A stretch of 41,310 bases of DNA from Rhizomicrobium sp. (GTDB lineage Bacteria > Pseudomonadota > Alphaproteobacteria > Micropepsales > Micropepsaceae), in contig JARLIR010000088.1 in NCBI GenBank assembly GCA_031291635.1, positions 1 to 41,310 on the forward strand, written 5' to 3'. Positions within the stretch are counted from its first letter, which is position 1. Every line of letters begins with the position of its first letter. Below are positions 35,150 to 41,310 of the stretch, piece after piece. The notes under the pieces were generated by a model, which saw only the letters and a list, made by a program, of their open reading frames with translations, was not told the origin of the DNA and made no database searches. Position numbers and translations under genes: made by a program.

Positions 35150-37201
35150 ATGCTCACCTTGCGTTCTGCCGTGCTCGCCGCGGCCGCTTTCATTGCGATC
35201 CCCCTGCCCGCTGGCGCCGAACCGTTCACGGCCAAGCTGATGGCGACCTTGGACCGGATCGATGATCCGCGCGTTTCGCCGGATGGGCACTATGTTCTCT
35301 ATGATCTGCGCACGGTCGATTATGACGCCAACAAATCAGCGCATGCGCTGTGGCTGGTCGATTTGAAGAGCCACGCCGGGCGGCGGTTGGCGGCGTCGGA
35401 TGGCGGCACCTCGAGCGGGCGGTGGGCACCGGACGGCAGCATATATTTTATCTCCAGCCGTAACAAAGACGGCATTGGCCAAGTCTTCCGCACCGATGTG
35501 AAGGGTGACAAGGCGGTGCAGGTAACACAGGCCGAACTCGATGTCGGCGCCTTCAAGCTGTCGCCCGATGGCAAGACGCTGGTGATCGCCCAAGCCGTCT
35601 TCCCGGATTGCCCCGACATCGCTTGCACGGTGGCGCGGACCAAAGCCAAAGAGGCTTCCAAGCAGAGCGGCGTCGTCTATGACCGCGTCTTCATCCGTCA
35701 TTGGGACACATGGGCCGACGGCACGCGCAATCATCTTTATGCACTGGCTTTGAATGGCGATGGTGTGGCCGCTGGCAAAGCGGTGGCGCTGATGGCGGGC
35801 TTCGATGGCGATGCCCCGACCAAGCCCTTCGGCGGCGATGGCGATTTTGATTTTTCGCGCGACGGCAAGACCATCGTGTTCTCGGCCAAGCTGGCGGGCA
35901 AAACCGAACCCTGGTCGACCAATTACGATTTGTGGGCGGTACCTGTAGATGGCTCCAAAGCGCCGCAGGATTTGACGGCGAGCAATCCGGCTTGGGATGG
36001 CGCACCCGCGTTTTCGCCCGACGGCAAATGGCTCGCCTATTCCGCCATGAAACGCCCGGGCTTCGAGGCTGACCGCTTCGGCTTGATGTTGCGCAATGTG
36101 GCGACGGGCGAAACCCATGAAGTGGCGCCGCAATGGGACCGCTCGGCCGATGCTGCGGTGTGGTCGCGCGATGGCAAGCGCTTGCTGGTGGCCAGCGATG
36201 ACGTCGGCCAGCACCGCGTTTTCTCGATTGATCCTGCTACCGGCAAGGTCACGGCCTTGACCGGCCAAGGCCATGTCGGCGCTTTCGATGTGGGCCCGAA
36301 AGGCATCGTCTTCGCGCAAGACAGCATCACCAGCCCGGCACAGCTTTTTGCGGAAAGCTATGGCGGCAAAGCGGTGAAGTTGACGAACGTCAATGCCGAC
36401 AAACTGAAAGGCGTAGCGATGGGCGCGGCGGAGCAGTTCAGCTTCACCGGCTGGAATGGCGAGACCGTGCATGGCTATGTCATCAAGCCCGCGAATTATG
36501 AGAAGGGCAAAAAATATCCGGTGGCCTTGTTGATCCATGGCGGGCCGCAAGGCTCGATGGCCAATGATTTCCATTACCGCTGGAATCCGGAAGTCTATGC
36601 CGGTGCGGGTTATGCGGCGGTGATGATCGACTTCCACGGCTCGACCGGATACGGCCAAGCTTTCACCGATAGTATCAGCCAGCATTGGGGTGATCGCCCG
36701 CTGGAAGATCTGCAAAAGGGCTGGGCGGCGGCGCTTGGCAAATACGACTTCCTCAATGGCGACCGCGCCTGCGCGCTGGGCGGTTCCTATGGCGGCTTCA
36801 TGGTCGATTGGATCGCCGGCAATTGGAACGCGCCGTTCAAATGCCTGGTCAGCCATGACGGCGTCTTCGACAGCCGCGGCATGGGCTACGCCACCGAAGA
36901 ACTGTGGTTTGACGAATGGGAGCATGGCGGCGCGGTCTATGATGTGCCGCAGAATTTCGAGACCTTTAATCCGCTCAACCACGTCAAGGAATGGTCGAAG
37001 CCGATCTTGTTCGTGCAGGGCGGACGCGATTATCGCATTCCGCTGGATCAAGCGATTGGTGGCTTCACCATGGCGCAGCGGCGCGGGGTGGAGAGCAAGC
37101 TGCTCTACTTCCCGGATGAGAACCATTGGGTGCTGAAACCGCAAAACTCGGTCGAATGGCACGACACGGTGCTGGGTTGGCTGGATCAGTGGACGAAGTA
37201 A
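35150..37201 (+). CDS. S9-family prolyl-oligopeptidase-like peptidase
   Basis: This 683-aa protein has a signal peptide (RSAVLAAAAFIAIPLPAGA), an N-terminal WD40-like beta-propeller (about 30-400; repeated SPDG/SRDGK motifs) and a C-terminal alpha/beta hydrolase of the dipeptidyl-peptidase IV/acylaminoacyl-peptidase type. The catalytic triad is visible: Ser in LGGSYGGFMVDW, Asp in QGGRDYRIPLDQ, His in DENHWVLKP. It probably trims peptides in the periplasm. I start at the ATG at 35150 because it begins the signal peptide; the track's 35048 would add 34 residues. It is 117 bases downstream of the membrane protein gene. Confidence 0.94.
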   Translation: MLTLRSAVLAAAAFIAIPLPAGAEPFTAKLMATLDRIDDPRVSPDGHYVLYDLRTVDYDANKSAHALWLVDLKSHAGRRLAASDGGTSSGRWAPDGSIYFISSRNKDGIGQVFRTDVKGDKAVQVTQAELDVGAFKLSPDGKTLVIAQAVFPDCPDIACTVARTKAKEASKQSGVVYDRVFIRHWDTWADGTRNHLYALALNGDGVAAGKAVALMAGFDGDAPTKPFGGDGDFDFSRDGKTIVFSAKLAGKTEPWSTNYDLWAVPVDGSKAPQDLTASNPAWDGAPAFSPDGKWLAYSAMKRPGFEADRFGLMLRNVATGETHEVAPQWDRSADAAVWSRDGKRLLVASDDVGQHRVFSIDPATGKVTALTGQGHVGAFDVGPKGIVFAQDSITSPAQLFAESYGGKAVKLTNVNADKLKGVAMGAAEQFSFTGWNGETVHGYVIKPANYEKGKKYPVALLIHGGPQGSMANDFHYRWNPEVYAGAGYAAVMIDFHGSTGYGQAFTDSISQHWGDRPLEDLQKGWAAALGKYDFLNGDRACALGGSYGGFMVDWIAGNWNAPFKCLVSHDGVFDSRGMGYATEELWFDEWEHGGAVYDVPQNFETFNPLNHVKEWSKPILFVQGGRDYRIPLDQAIGGFTMAQRRGVESKLLYFPDENHWVLKPQNSVEWHDTVLGWLDQWTK

Positions 37202-37212
37202 TCTATCTCATT

Positions 37213-37293
37213 CGTCATGGCCGGGCTTGACCCGGCCATCCATCTTTACACTGGCATCCGCCTGGATGGCCGGCTCGGAGGCCGGCCATGACG
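37213..37293. repeat. REP-like palindromic intergenic repeat
   Basis: The ends CGTCATGGCCGG and CCGGCCATGACG are a perfect 12-bp inverted repeat enclosing further nested pairs (CCGGGCTTGACCCGG; GGATGG/CCATCC). It fills the gap between the convergent peptidase and ABC-F genes. Part of it (TCATGGCCGGGCT) also occurs in the terminator at 3464. Such elements are commonly dispersed in alphaproteobacterial genomes; it may also terminate both transcripts. Confidence 0.7.
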
Positions 37294-37298
37294 GCTTG

Positions 37299-39110
37299 TC
37301 ACTTCCCTTCGATCTCCTCCCGTAACGCTTCCAGTTCCAGCCAGCGGTCTTCGCAGGCGGCGCGGTCGGTTTCGGCTTTGGCGACTTTGGCGTTGAGCTC
37401 GGTGACCTTTTTGGGATCGCGGGCGTAGAGCGCGGGGTCGGCGAGTTCGGTGTGCAATTTGGCGATCAGGGCCGTCAGCTTTTCGATTTCGCCCGGCAGC
37501 TTTTCCAGCGCGTGCTTGTCGTTGAAGGAGAGCTTTTTGCGCGGCGCTTCGGCTTTGGCGCGTTCGCGCGCGGCGGCTTTGTCTTTCTTCTCCGCGCTCT
37601 TATCGGCTTTGGTGGTTTCGACACCGCCGCCGCGCTGGGCGACCATGTCGGAATAGCCGCCAGCGTAATCGGTGAACTGCCCATCGCCTTCGGCAAAGAT
37701 GATCGCCGTCACGGTGCGATCCAAGAAATCGCGATCATGGCTGACCAGCAAAACTGTGCCGGGGTATTCGTCGATCATCTCTTCCAAAAGATCGAGCGTC
37801 TCCAGATCCAGATCGTTGGTGGGTTCGTCCAGCACCAGCAAATTGCCCGGCTTGGCGAGCGCTTTGGCTAGGAGCAACCGCGCCCGCTCGCCACCCGACA
37901 AGACATTGACCGGCGTGCGCGCCTGCTCCGGCGTGAAGAGAAAGTCCTTCATGTAGGAGATGACGTGACGGGTCTCGCCGCCGACTTCGACCTTGTCGCC
38001 GCCACCGGTCAGCACGTCTTGCAGGCTGGCGCTGCCATCGAGCAGCTTGCGGGTTTGATCCAGCGTCACCAGCGCCAGATTGGTGCCCAAAATGATGCTG
38101 CCGGAATCCTGCGCCAAGCGCCCGGTGAGGAGATTGAGCAAAGTGGTTTTGCCCGCGCCATTGGCGCCGATCAGGCCGATGCGGTCGCCGCGCAAGATGC
38201 GGGTGGAAAAGCCCGAGACCACGACCTTGTCGCCATAGCTTTTGGAGATGTTGCGGGCTTCGATCACCTTGGTGCCGGCATTGCCTGCTTCGCTGGAGGA
38301 GAAATTCACCTGGCCCAATTGGCCCTGGGCTTCGCGATGCTCTTTACGCAGAGCACCCAGCTCGGCCATGCGGCGGACGTTGCGCTTGCGCCGCGCGGTG
38401 ACGCCATAGCGTACCCAATGCTCTTCGGCCGCGATCTTGCGGCTGAGCTTTTGGCGGTCGCGCTCTTCTTCTTCCAGCAGCTGATCACGCCAAGCCTCGA
38501 AACCGGCAAAACCGCGATCGAGCCGCCGCGTCTTGCCGCGATCGAGCCATACGGTGGCGCGCGACAGATCGGTGAGGAAGCGGCGGTCATGGCTGATGAG
38601 AACCAGAGCGCCGCTCATGGTTTGCAGCTCCTCATCCAGCCATTCGATGGCAGGCAGATCGAGATGGTTGGTCGGCTCGTCCAGCAGCAGGATGTCGGGC
38701 TTGGGCGCCAGCACCCGGGCCAGCGCGGCACGGCGTGCTTGCCCTCCGGACAGCGTCTCCACACCCTCGGTGCCCATCAGCCCCAGCTTGCCGAGCAGAT
38801 AATGCGCCCGGGCCGGATCGTCGCCATGGTTCAGCCCCGAAGCCACATAGGCGAAGGTGTCGGGATAGCCCGACAGGTCCGGCTCTTGCGGCAGATAGCG
38901 GATCGTGGCGCCCGGCTGGGCAAAGCGGCGGCCGCCATCGGGCTCCAGCATCCCCGCGGCGATCTTGAGAAGGGTCGACTTGCCGGAGCCGTTGCGGCCC
39001 ACCAAGCAAAGCCGCTCCCCGGCTTCGACGAAAAGCTCGGCCCCATCCAGGAGGTCCGAGGTGCCAATGGTCAGGCGGATGTCTTGTAGCGTCAGTAAAG
39101 GTGCGGGCAT
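37299..39110 (-). CDS. uup: Uup-type ABC-F ATPase
   Basis: This 603-aa soluble protein has two ABC domains joined by a linker and no membrane part. Domain 1 has GRNGSGKST, LSGGQARRAAL and DILLLDEPTNHLD; domain 2 has GANGAGKTT, LSGGERARLLL and LLVLDEPTNDLD. The C-terminal roughly 100 residues form a charged coiled coil (KADKSAEKKDKAAARERAKAEAPRKK... and KAETDRAACEDRWLELEALREEIEGK), as in Uup. ABC-F proteins act on ribosomes; Uup is linked to ribosome rescue and transposon excision in E. coli. The start is the ATG at 39110; the track's 39173 adds 21 unrelated residues. Confidence 0.93.
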   Translation of the reverse strand: MPAPLLTLQDIRLTIGTSDLLDGAELFVEAGERLCLVGRNGSGKSTLLKIAAGMLEPDGGRRFAQPGATIRYLPQEPDLSGYPDTFAYVASGLNHGDDPARAHYLLGKLGLMGTEGVETLSGGQARRAALARVLAPKPDILLLDEPTNHLDLPAIEWLDEELQTMSGALVLISHDRRFLTDLSRATVWLDRGKTRRLDRGFAGFEAWRDQLLEEEERDRQKLSRKIAAEEHWVRYGVTARRKRNVRRMAELGALRKEHREAQGQLGQVNFSSSEAGNAGTKVIEARNISKSYGDKVVVSGFSTRILRGDRIGLIGANGAGKTTLLNLLTGRLAQDSGSIILGTNLALVTLDQTRKLLDGSASLQDVLTGGGDKVEVGGETRHVISYMKDFLFTPEQARTPVNVLSGGERARLLLAKALAKPGNLLVLDEPTNDLDLETLDLLEEMIDEYPGTVLLVSHDRDFLDRTVTAIIFAEGDGQFTDYAGGYSDMVAQRGGGVETTKADKSAEKKDKAAARERAKAEAPRKKLSFNDKHALEKLPGEIEKLTALIAKLHTELADPALYARDPKKVTELNAKVAKAETDRAACEDRWLELEALREEIEGK

Positions 39111-39150
39111 GGGGCTCGAATAGCCGATTGCGCGCGCAATGGCACGCTGA

Positions 39151-39570
39151 ATACGCCTGTTTTGGCTGGACAAATTCGGGTGGGGCGACGGCGGCCAGGG
39201 CGCGGGCGGCGATTTCGGCGTTTACCCGGGCGATGACGGCCTCAGCATGGGCCATGAGGGCGGCACAGCGGGCCTCGTAATCCAGCACATCAGGATGGGG
39301 CGGACGCTTGGCGGCATTGCGATTGCCCAAAGGGGCACCGACGCGGCGCGGGGACGCGCCGGAGGGCTGATGGGGCTTGGGTTGGCACGGTTTGGGCCGG
39401 GACTGGCGCTCGGGTTGGGGCGCAAGATAATTGCTATAGGAGGCAGACAGGGGGGAGAGGGGGGTACCCTCGCCCGCTGCGAGGATCAAAGGCAGCCGCA
39501 CGCGCGACCGCCGCCGCCTGACGGGACGCGCCCTCGCCTCCAACAAAATCTCCGGCACCTGCGACCGCAT
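39151..39570 (-). pseudogene. Decayed ORF with a GAPLGNRNA motif
   Basis: The minus-strand frame of the track ORF 38632-39900 contains RRVGAPLGNRNAAKRPPHPDVL followed by a helical stretch (EARCAALMAHAEAVIARVNAEIAARAL). GAPxGNxNAxKHG-like motifs occur in small alphaproteobacterial hypotheticals. The frame lacks a natural stop and runs on into the uup coding region, and its upstream part is Arg/Pro-rich noise. I read it as a gene remnant that has lost its ends. Boundaries are approximate. Confidence 0.25.
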
Positions 39571-39770
39571 CACCCTGCACCTCGCCCGATAAATCCACCG
39601 CAGCGATATGGGAAGCGCGGCAGCGCGGTTCAAGCGAAGTGAGATGCGGGTGCAAAGATAGATCGGCGGAAAGGAGGCGGACAGGAAAGGGACATGGATG
39701 GGGTCATAGCAATCCCCTCGCCCGGCGCGCTGACGGTTCCTGCGACGGAGCGTGTTCGAACACATTCTCC

Positions 39771-39942
39771 CTCGCCCCCTCTTCCGGGGGAGAGGGTTGG
39801 GGTGAGGGGTGGTGGGCGTGCAAACACACTCTCGAAAGAAAAGCGCTGACGATATCGGCATCATGCTTCTCGCGCGAAAGCAGTTGTTTGATACTGGCAC
39901 CCCCTCACCCTAACCCTCTCCCCCGAAGTGGGGGCGAGGGAA
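39771..39942. repeat. Inverted pair of GC-rich CCCTCGCCCC/GGGTGAGGG repeats
   Basis: The left copy, TCCCTCGCCCC...GGGGGAGAGGGTTGGGGTGAGGGG (39770-39808), is matched by the reverse complement at 39900-39942 (CCCTCACCCTAACCCTCTCCCCC...GGGGGCGAGGGA). About 90 bases of non-repeat DNA lie between. A third, partial copy lies at 40850-40927. This is a dispersed intergenic family in many alphaproteobacteria, each unit itself a short stem. Confidence 0.65.
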
Positions 39943-39951
39943 TGTTTGCGT

Positions 39952-40629
39952 CTACGCGCCGACGCGGATGGTGTCGGCGTGCCAGGGATAAGGCGCGACC
40001 GTGGTTGCGGCGGCGGCACCGGCGATTTCGCCGGCGAAGCCGTGATTGACATCGCGGTGATGGGCTTCGTCGGCGCGCACTACCAGCACGACATCACGCA
40101 GCGTGGCGTTTTCGGCCAGACCCCAATAATGGCGGGCGATGGCGGGCGCGGGCAGATTGGCGCTGCGGCCTTCGTCGATTTCCTTCAGATACAGCGTGTA
40201 GCTGATGACCGCCTCTTCCTCGAAATAGCCCACCACGCGATGGGCGGTTTTGCTGCTGATCAGATAGAGCGCGAAGAAGAAGAGATAAAAGACCCATTGC
40301 ACGCTGACGATCATGAAGCGCTCGAAACCGGTGGGCTGTGCCACTTCGATGAAGGTCATCAGATGCATGCGCTCATTCTCGGCCTCTTCGAGCAGAGTGC
40401 GGATCCATCCCCTGTCGTCCTTCATGCGGCGCAGGCAGCTCAGATGCGTCAGCGTTGCACCCACCATGCCCGGCACCGCCGCCACCGTCTCGAGCACGAT
40501 GGCGCGATGGCCATAGCGCTTGGCAAAGAAAAGATCGGCGGAGAAGCGGAGCACCTTGGTGATGGCGAGGGCGCAGCGGTCGGAAAAATCGCGCGGCGTG
40601 TGATGAACGGTTGTGTCAATCTGAGTCAT
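39952..40629 (-). CDS. aox: Alternative (cyanide-insensitive) quinol oxidase
   Basis: This 225-aa di-iron ubiquinol oxidase of the AOX family reduces oxygen to water without pumping protons. Its four-helix bundle carries the expected ligands: E47 in LETVA, E86 and H89 in ENERMHLM, E138 in FEEEA, and E188/H191 in [12 protein letters not shown]. Membrane-associated hydrophobic segments lie near 45-62 and 105-125. The start at 40629 has CGGAG five to six bases upstream; the track's 40815 start adds 62 non-homologous residues. Bacterial AOX genes are uncommon and often nitric-oxide induced. It stands alone between repeats, with an imperfect palindrome 80 bases upstream. Confidence 0.95.
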   Translation of the reverse strand: MTQIDTTVHHTPRDFSDRCALAITKVLRFSADLFFAKRYGHRAIVLETVAAVPGMVGATLTHLSCLRRMKDDRGWIRTLLEEAENERMHLMTFIEVAQPTGFERFMIVSVQWVFYLFFFALYLISSKTAHRVVGYFEEEAVISYTLYLKEIDEGRSANLPAPAIARHYWGLAENATLRDVVLVVRADEAHHRDVNHGFAGEIAGAAAATTVAPYPWHADTIRVGA

Positions 40630-40707
40630 GATAGCTCCGGTGCAGTGGGCGCAGCGTGAAATTCCTGCCGGTGTCGCTTCCGGCATGGCCACCGCTATAA
40701 CATGTGC

Positions 40708-40726
40708 GTAAAATACCTGTTTATAC
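40708..40726 (-). promoter_or_regulatory. Imperfect palindrome upstream of AOX
   Basis: GTAAAATACCTGTTTATAC has half-sites GTAnAA...TTnTAC and lies 80 bases before the AOX ATG. The AT-rich character in a GC-rich background suggests an operator or promoter. Nitric-oxide-responsive regulators often control AOX genes, but I cannot match a specific consensus. Confidence 0.3.
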
Positions 40727-40849
40727 GGAGTACCCCTAAGGGCCCGTGGCAAATCGTCTATTTGAGACGTAGCGGGTTCGGGAAGGCCGAAAGCCCCTCC
40801 CCGGTTTGTGCGCATTGCCAGAGTGCGTACAGGATCAGAGGGACACTTA

Positions 40850-40927
40850 TCCCTCGCCCGGTGCGCTGACAGCTCCCGCGAGGAACCCTACATCTCCTTC
40901 GCTCCCACTTCGGGGGCGAGGAGATGG
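40850..40927. repeat. Third copy of the GC-rich intergenic repeat
   Basis: CCCTCGCCCGGTGCGCTGACAG matches CCCTCGCCCGGCGCGCTGACGG near 39714 with two changes, and a CTCCCACTTCGGGGGCGAGGAG stem follows as in the other copies. Confidence 0.6.
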
Positions 40928-41002
40928 CTTCAGCAATGGCGGGCACGTTGAAGCAGCCGAAGCGGCGATCATCGCTCCGCTTCAGCCGCCTCTTGTTTTG
41001 CG

Positions 41003-41173
41003 CTATTTGTGCTCGTTCTTGGCCACGTCCACCAGGGTACCCAGCCGCGTGTTGATCGAGAAAATCACCACCCAGATCTCGCACACCACGCGCCAAAAAA
41101 GCGCGCCAACAACGCCATACAGCAATCCAACAATGACGGAGACGACTCCGAAACTAGAGCCGCCATAGCCGCC
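41003..41173 (-). pseudogene. DUF4282 membrane protein, 5' end cut by IS element
   Basis: The minus-strand frame reads GGYGGSSFGVVSVIVGLLYG, then one hydrophobic helix, then RVVCEIWVVIFSINTRLGTLVDVAKNEHK and a TAG stop (56 codons). The R-x3-E-x4-IFxINxxL pattern is the C-terminal signature of DUF4282 proteins, small two-helix membrane proteins of unknown function. The expected N-terminal half is missing: immediately upstream is TTA (TAA on this strand), followed by the end of an IS5-type element. The gene is therefore interrupted here, with the rest presumably beyond the right edge of the window. Confidence 0.7.
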
Positions 41174-41176
41174 TTA

Positions 41177-41310
41177 GAGCCGATCCAAGAAGTTGTTGTG
41201 TCCCGAGAATCGGATGTGATTCTGTAGTTGGCGGTGATTCTTTTGGGAGTGCCGCCAATGTGGAAGCCTGAGCATCGCAAAGCCGCGTGCCGGAAGGGAC
41301 TTCGTTACGA
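41177..41310 (+). mobile_element. IS5-family insertion sequence, left end (partial)
   Basis: The element appears to begin with GAGCCGATCCAAGAAGTTG next to a TTA trinucleotide that could be the target duplication (IS5 groups such as IS1031/IS427 use TNA-type sites). About 80 bases of leader, including the inverted repeat AGAATC-N6-GATTCT (about 41206-41223), precede the transposase start. The right end, second terminal repeat and second TTA lie outside the window, so the boundary is inferred. Confidence 0.65.
41258..41310 (+). CDS. IS5-family transposase, N-terminal fragment
   Basis: The ATG at 41258, with GGGAG upstream, opens a frame reading MWKPEHRKAACRKGLRY that runs off the window. This is the characteristic N-terminus of IS5-family (DDE, DUF4096-containing) transposases, usually MWT/KPEHRxxxxRKGLRYPSDLTD. 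Only 17 residues are visible, so intactness cannot be judged. Confidence 0.75.
   Translation, partial: MWKPEHRKAACRKGLRY

Larger units (their letters stand above)
39111..39951. other. Repeat-rich spacer between ABC-F and AOX genes
   Basis: An 841-base region without an intact gene. It contains a possible decayed ORF (39151-39570 minus), two inverted copies of a GC-rich CCCTCGCCCC...GGGGTGAGGG repeat (39771-39808 and 39900-39942) and a 39711-39740 segment repeated near 40850. The long ORF-track entries here are chance frames in repeat DNA. Confidence 0.45.
40630..41002. other. Region between AOX and the truncated DUF4282 gene
   Basis: This 373-base region holds the AOX promoter region and, at 40850-40927, a third copy of the GC-rich repeat (CCCTCGCCCGGTGCGCTGACAG..., compare 39713). 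The ORF-track entries 40758-41096 and 40806-41168 are not credible. Confidence 0.4.

Noticed and set aside
33884-35290. 468-aa minus-strand ORF antisense to the NLEQISDWLTK protein
   Set aside because: No recognisable motif; the plus-strand protein has membrane segments and a good ribosome-binding site.
35336-37162. 608-aa minus-strand ORF antisense to the S9 peptidase
   Set aside because: Low-complexity His/Arg/Ala-rich product with no domain; a shadow of the peptidase, which has an intact catalytic triad.
37965-39089. 374-aa plus-strand ORF antisense to uup
   Set aside because: The minus strand has both Walker motifs and signatures of an ABC-F protein; the plus frame has no domain.
38632-39900. 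422-aa minus-strand ORF spanning the spacer and into uup
   Set aside because: Its right part overlaps uup in another frame and its left part translates GC-rich repeats; only a short central segment looks like a gene remnant.

Overview
The window looks like a chromosomal segment of a GC-rich alphaproteobacterium. I infer this from base composition and gene families: a PraR-like XRE regulator, FixJ-type response regulator, DUF2842 protein, COX15/CtaA-type haem A synthase, a bo3-type quinol oxidase operon and a Uup-type ABC-F protein. I cannot name the genus from sequence alone. No rRNA, tRNA or CRISPR array was found.

Layout. (1) 1-7.3 kb is a probable signalling block. Two paralogous pentapeptide-repeat proteins flank a membrane PAS protein with no kinase domain, a flavodoxin-fold oxidoreductase, a degenerate receiver-like protein and a FixJ/LuxR response regulator, and a PraR-like repressor follows. 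(2) 7.3-13.6 kb holds a secreted type-B carboxylesterase and a cyoABCD quinol oxidase operon, both on the minus strand. (3) 13.9-15.7 kb is a lone B12-binding radical SAM enzyme of the RiPP-maturation type with no obvious precursor peptide. (4) 16.1-24.6 kb is housekeeping: rplM-rpsI, DUF805, a secreted hypothetical, a YfcG/YghU-type GST, a CoA-binding protein next to metY, ctaA, DUF2842, an unrecognised 267-aa protein, sodB and a probable 62-aa protein. (5) 24.8-33.4 kb carries a membrane protein with an alginate-lyase-like (PL5) secreted protein, an operon of a PLP-dependent decarboxylase and an MscS channel, a beta-hydroxyacid dehydrogenase, purU, asnS and a MarR regulator. (6) 33.7-41.3 kb carries a membrane protein with a GxPR...NLEQISDWLTK module of a kind I associate with bacterial conflict systems, an S9 peptidase, a Uup-type ABC-F ATPase, a repeat-rich spacer with a decayed ORF, a cyanide-insensitive alternative oxidase (AOX), and a DUF4282 gene cut by an IS5-family element that runs off the right edge.

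How the parts relate. The cyo operon and the AOX give two quinol oxidases that differ in energy yield; ctaA implies a haem-A oxidase elsewhere. The most unusual parts are the two-module pentapeptide proteins with their PAS/receiver partners, the orphan radical SAM methyltransferase-like enzyme, the NLEQISDWLTK membrane protein, the AOX with a possible operator, and the fresh IS disruption at the right end. Most other ORF-track entries are antisense or out-of-frame shadows typical of GC-rich DNA.
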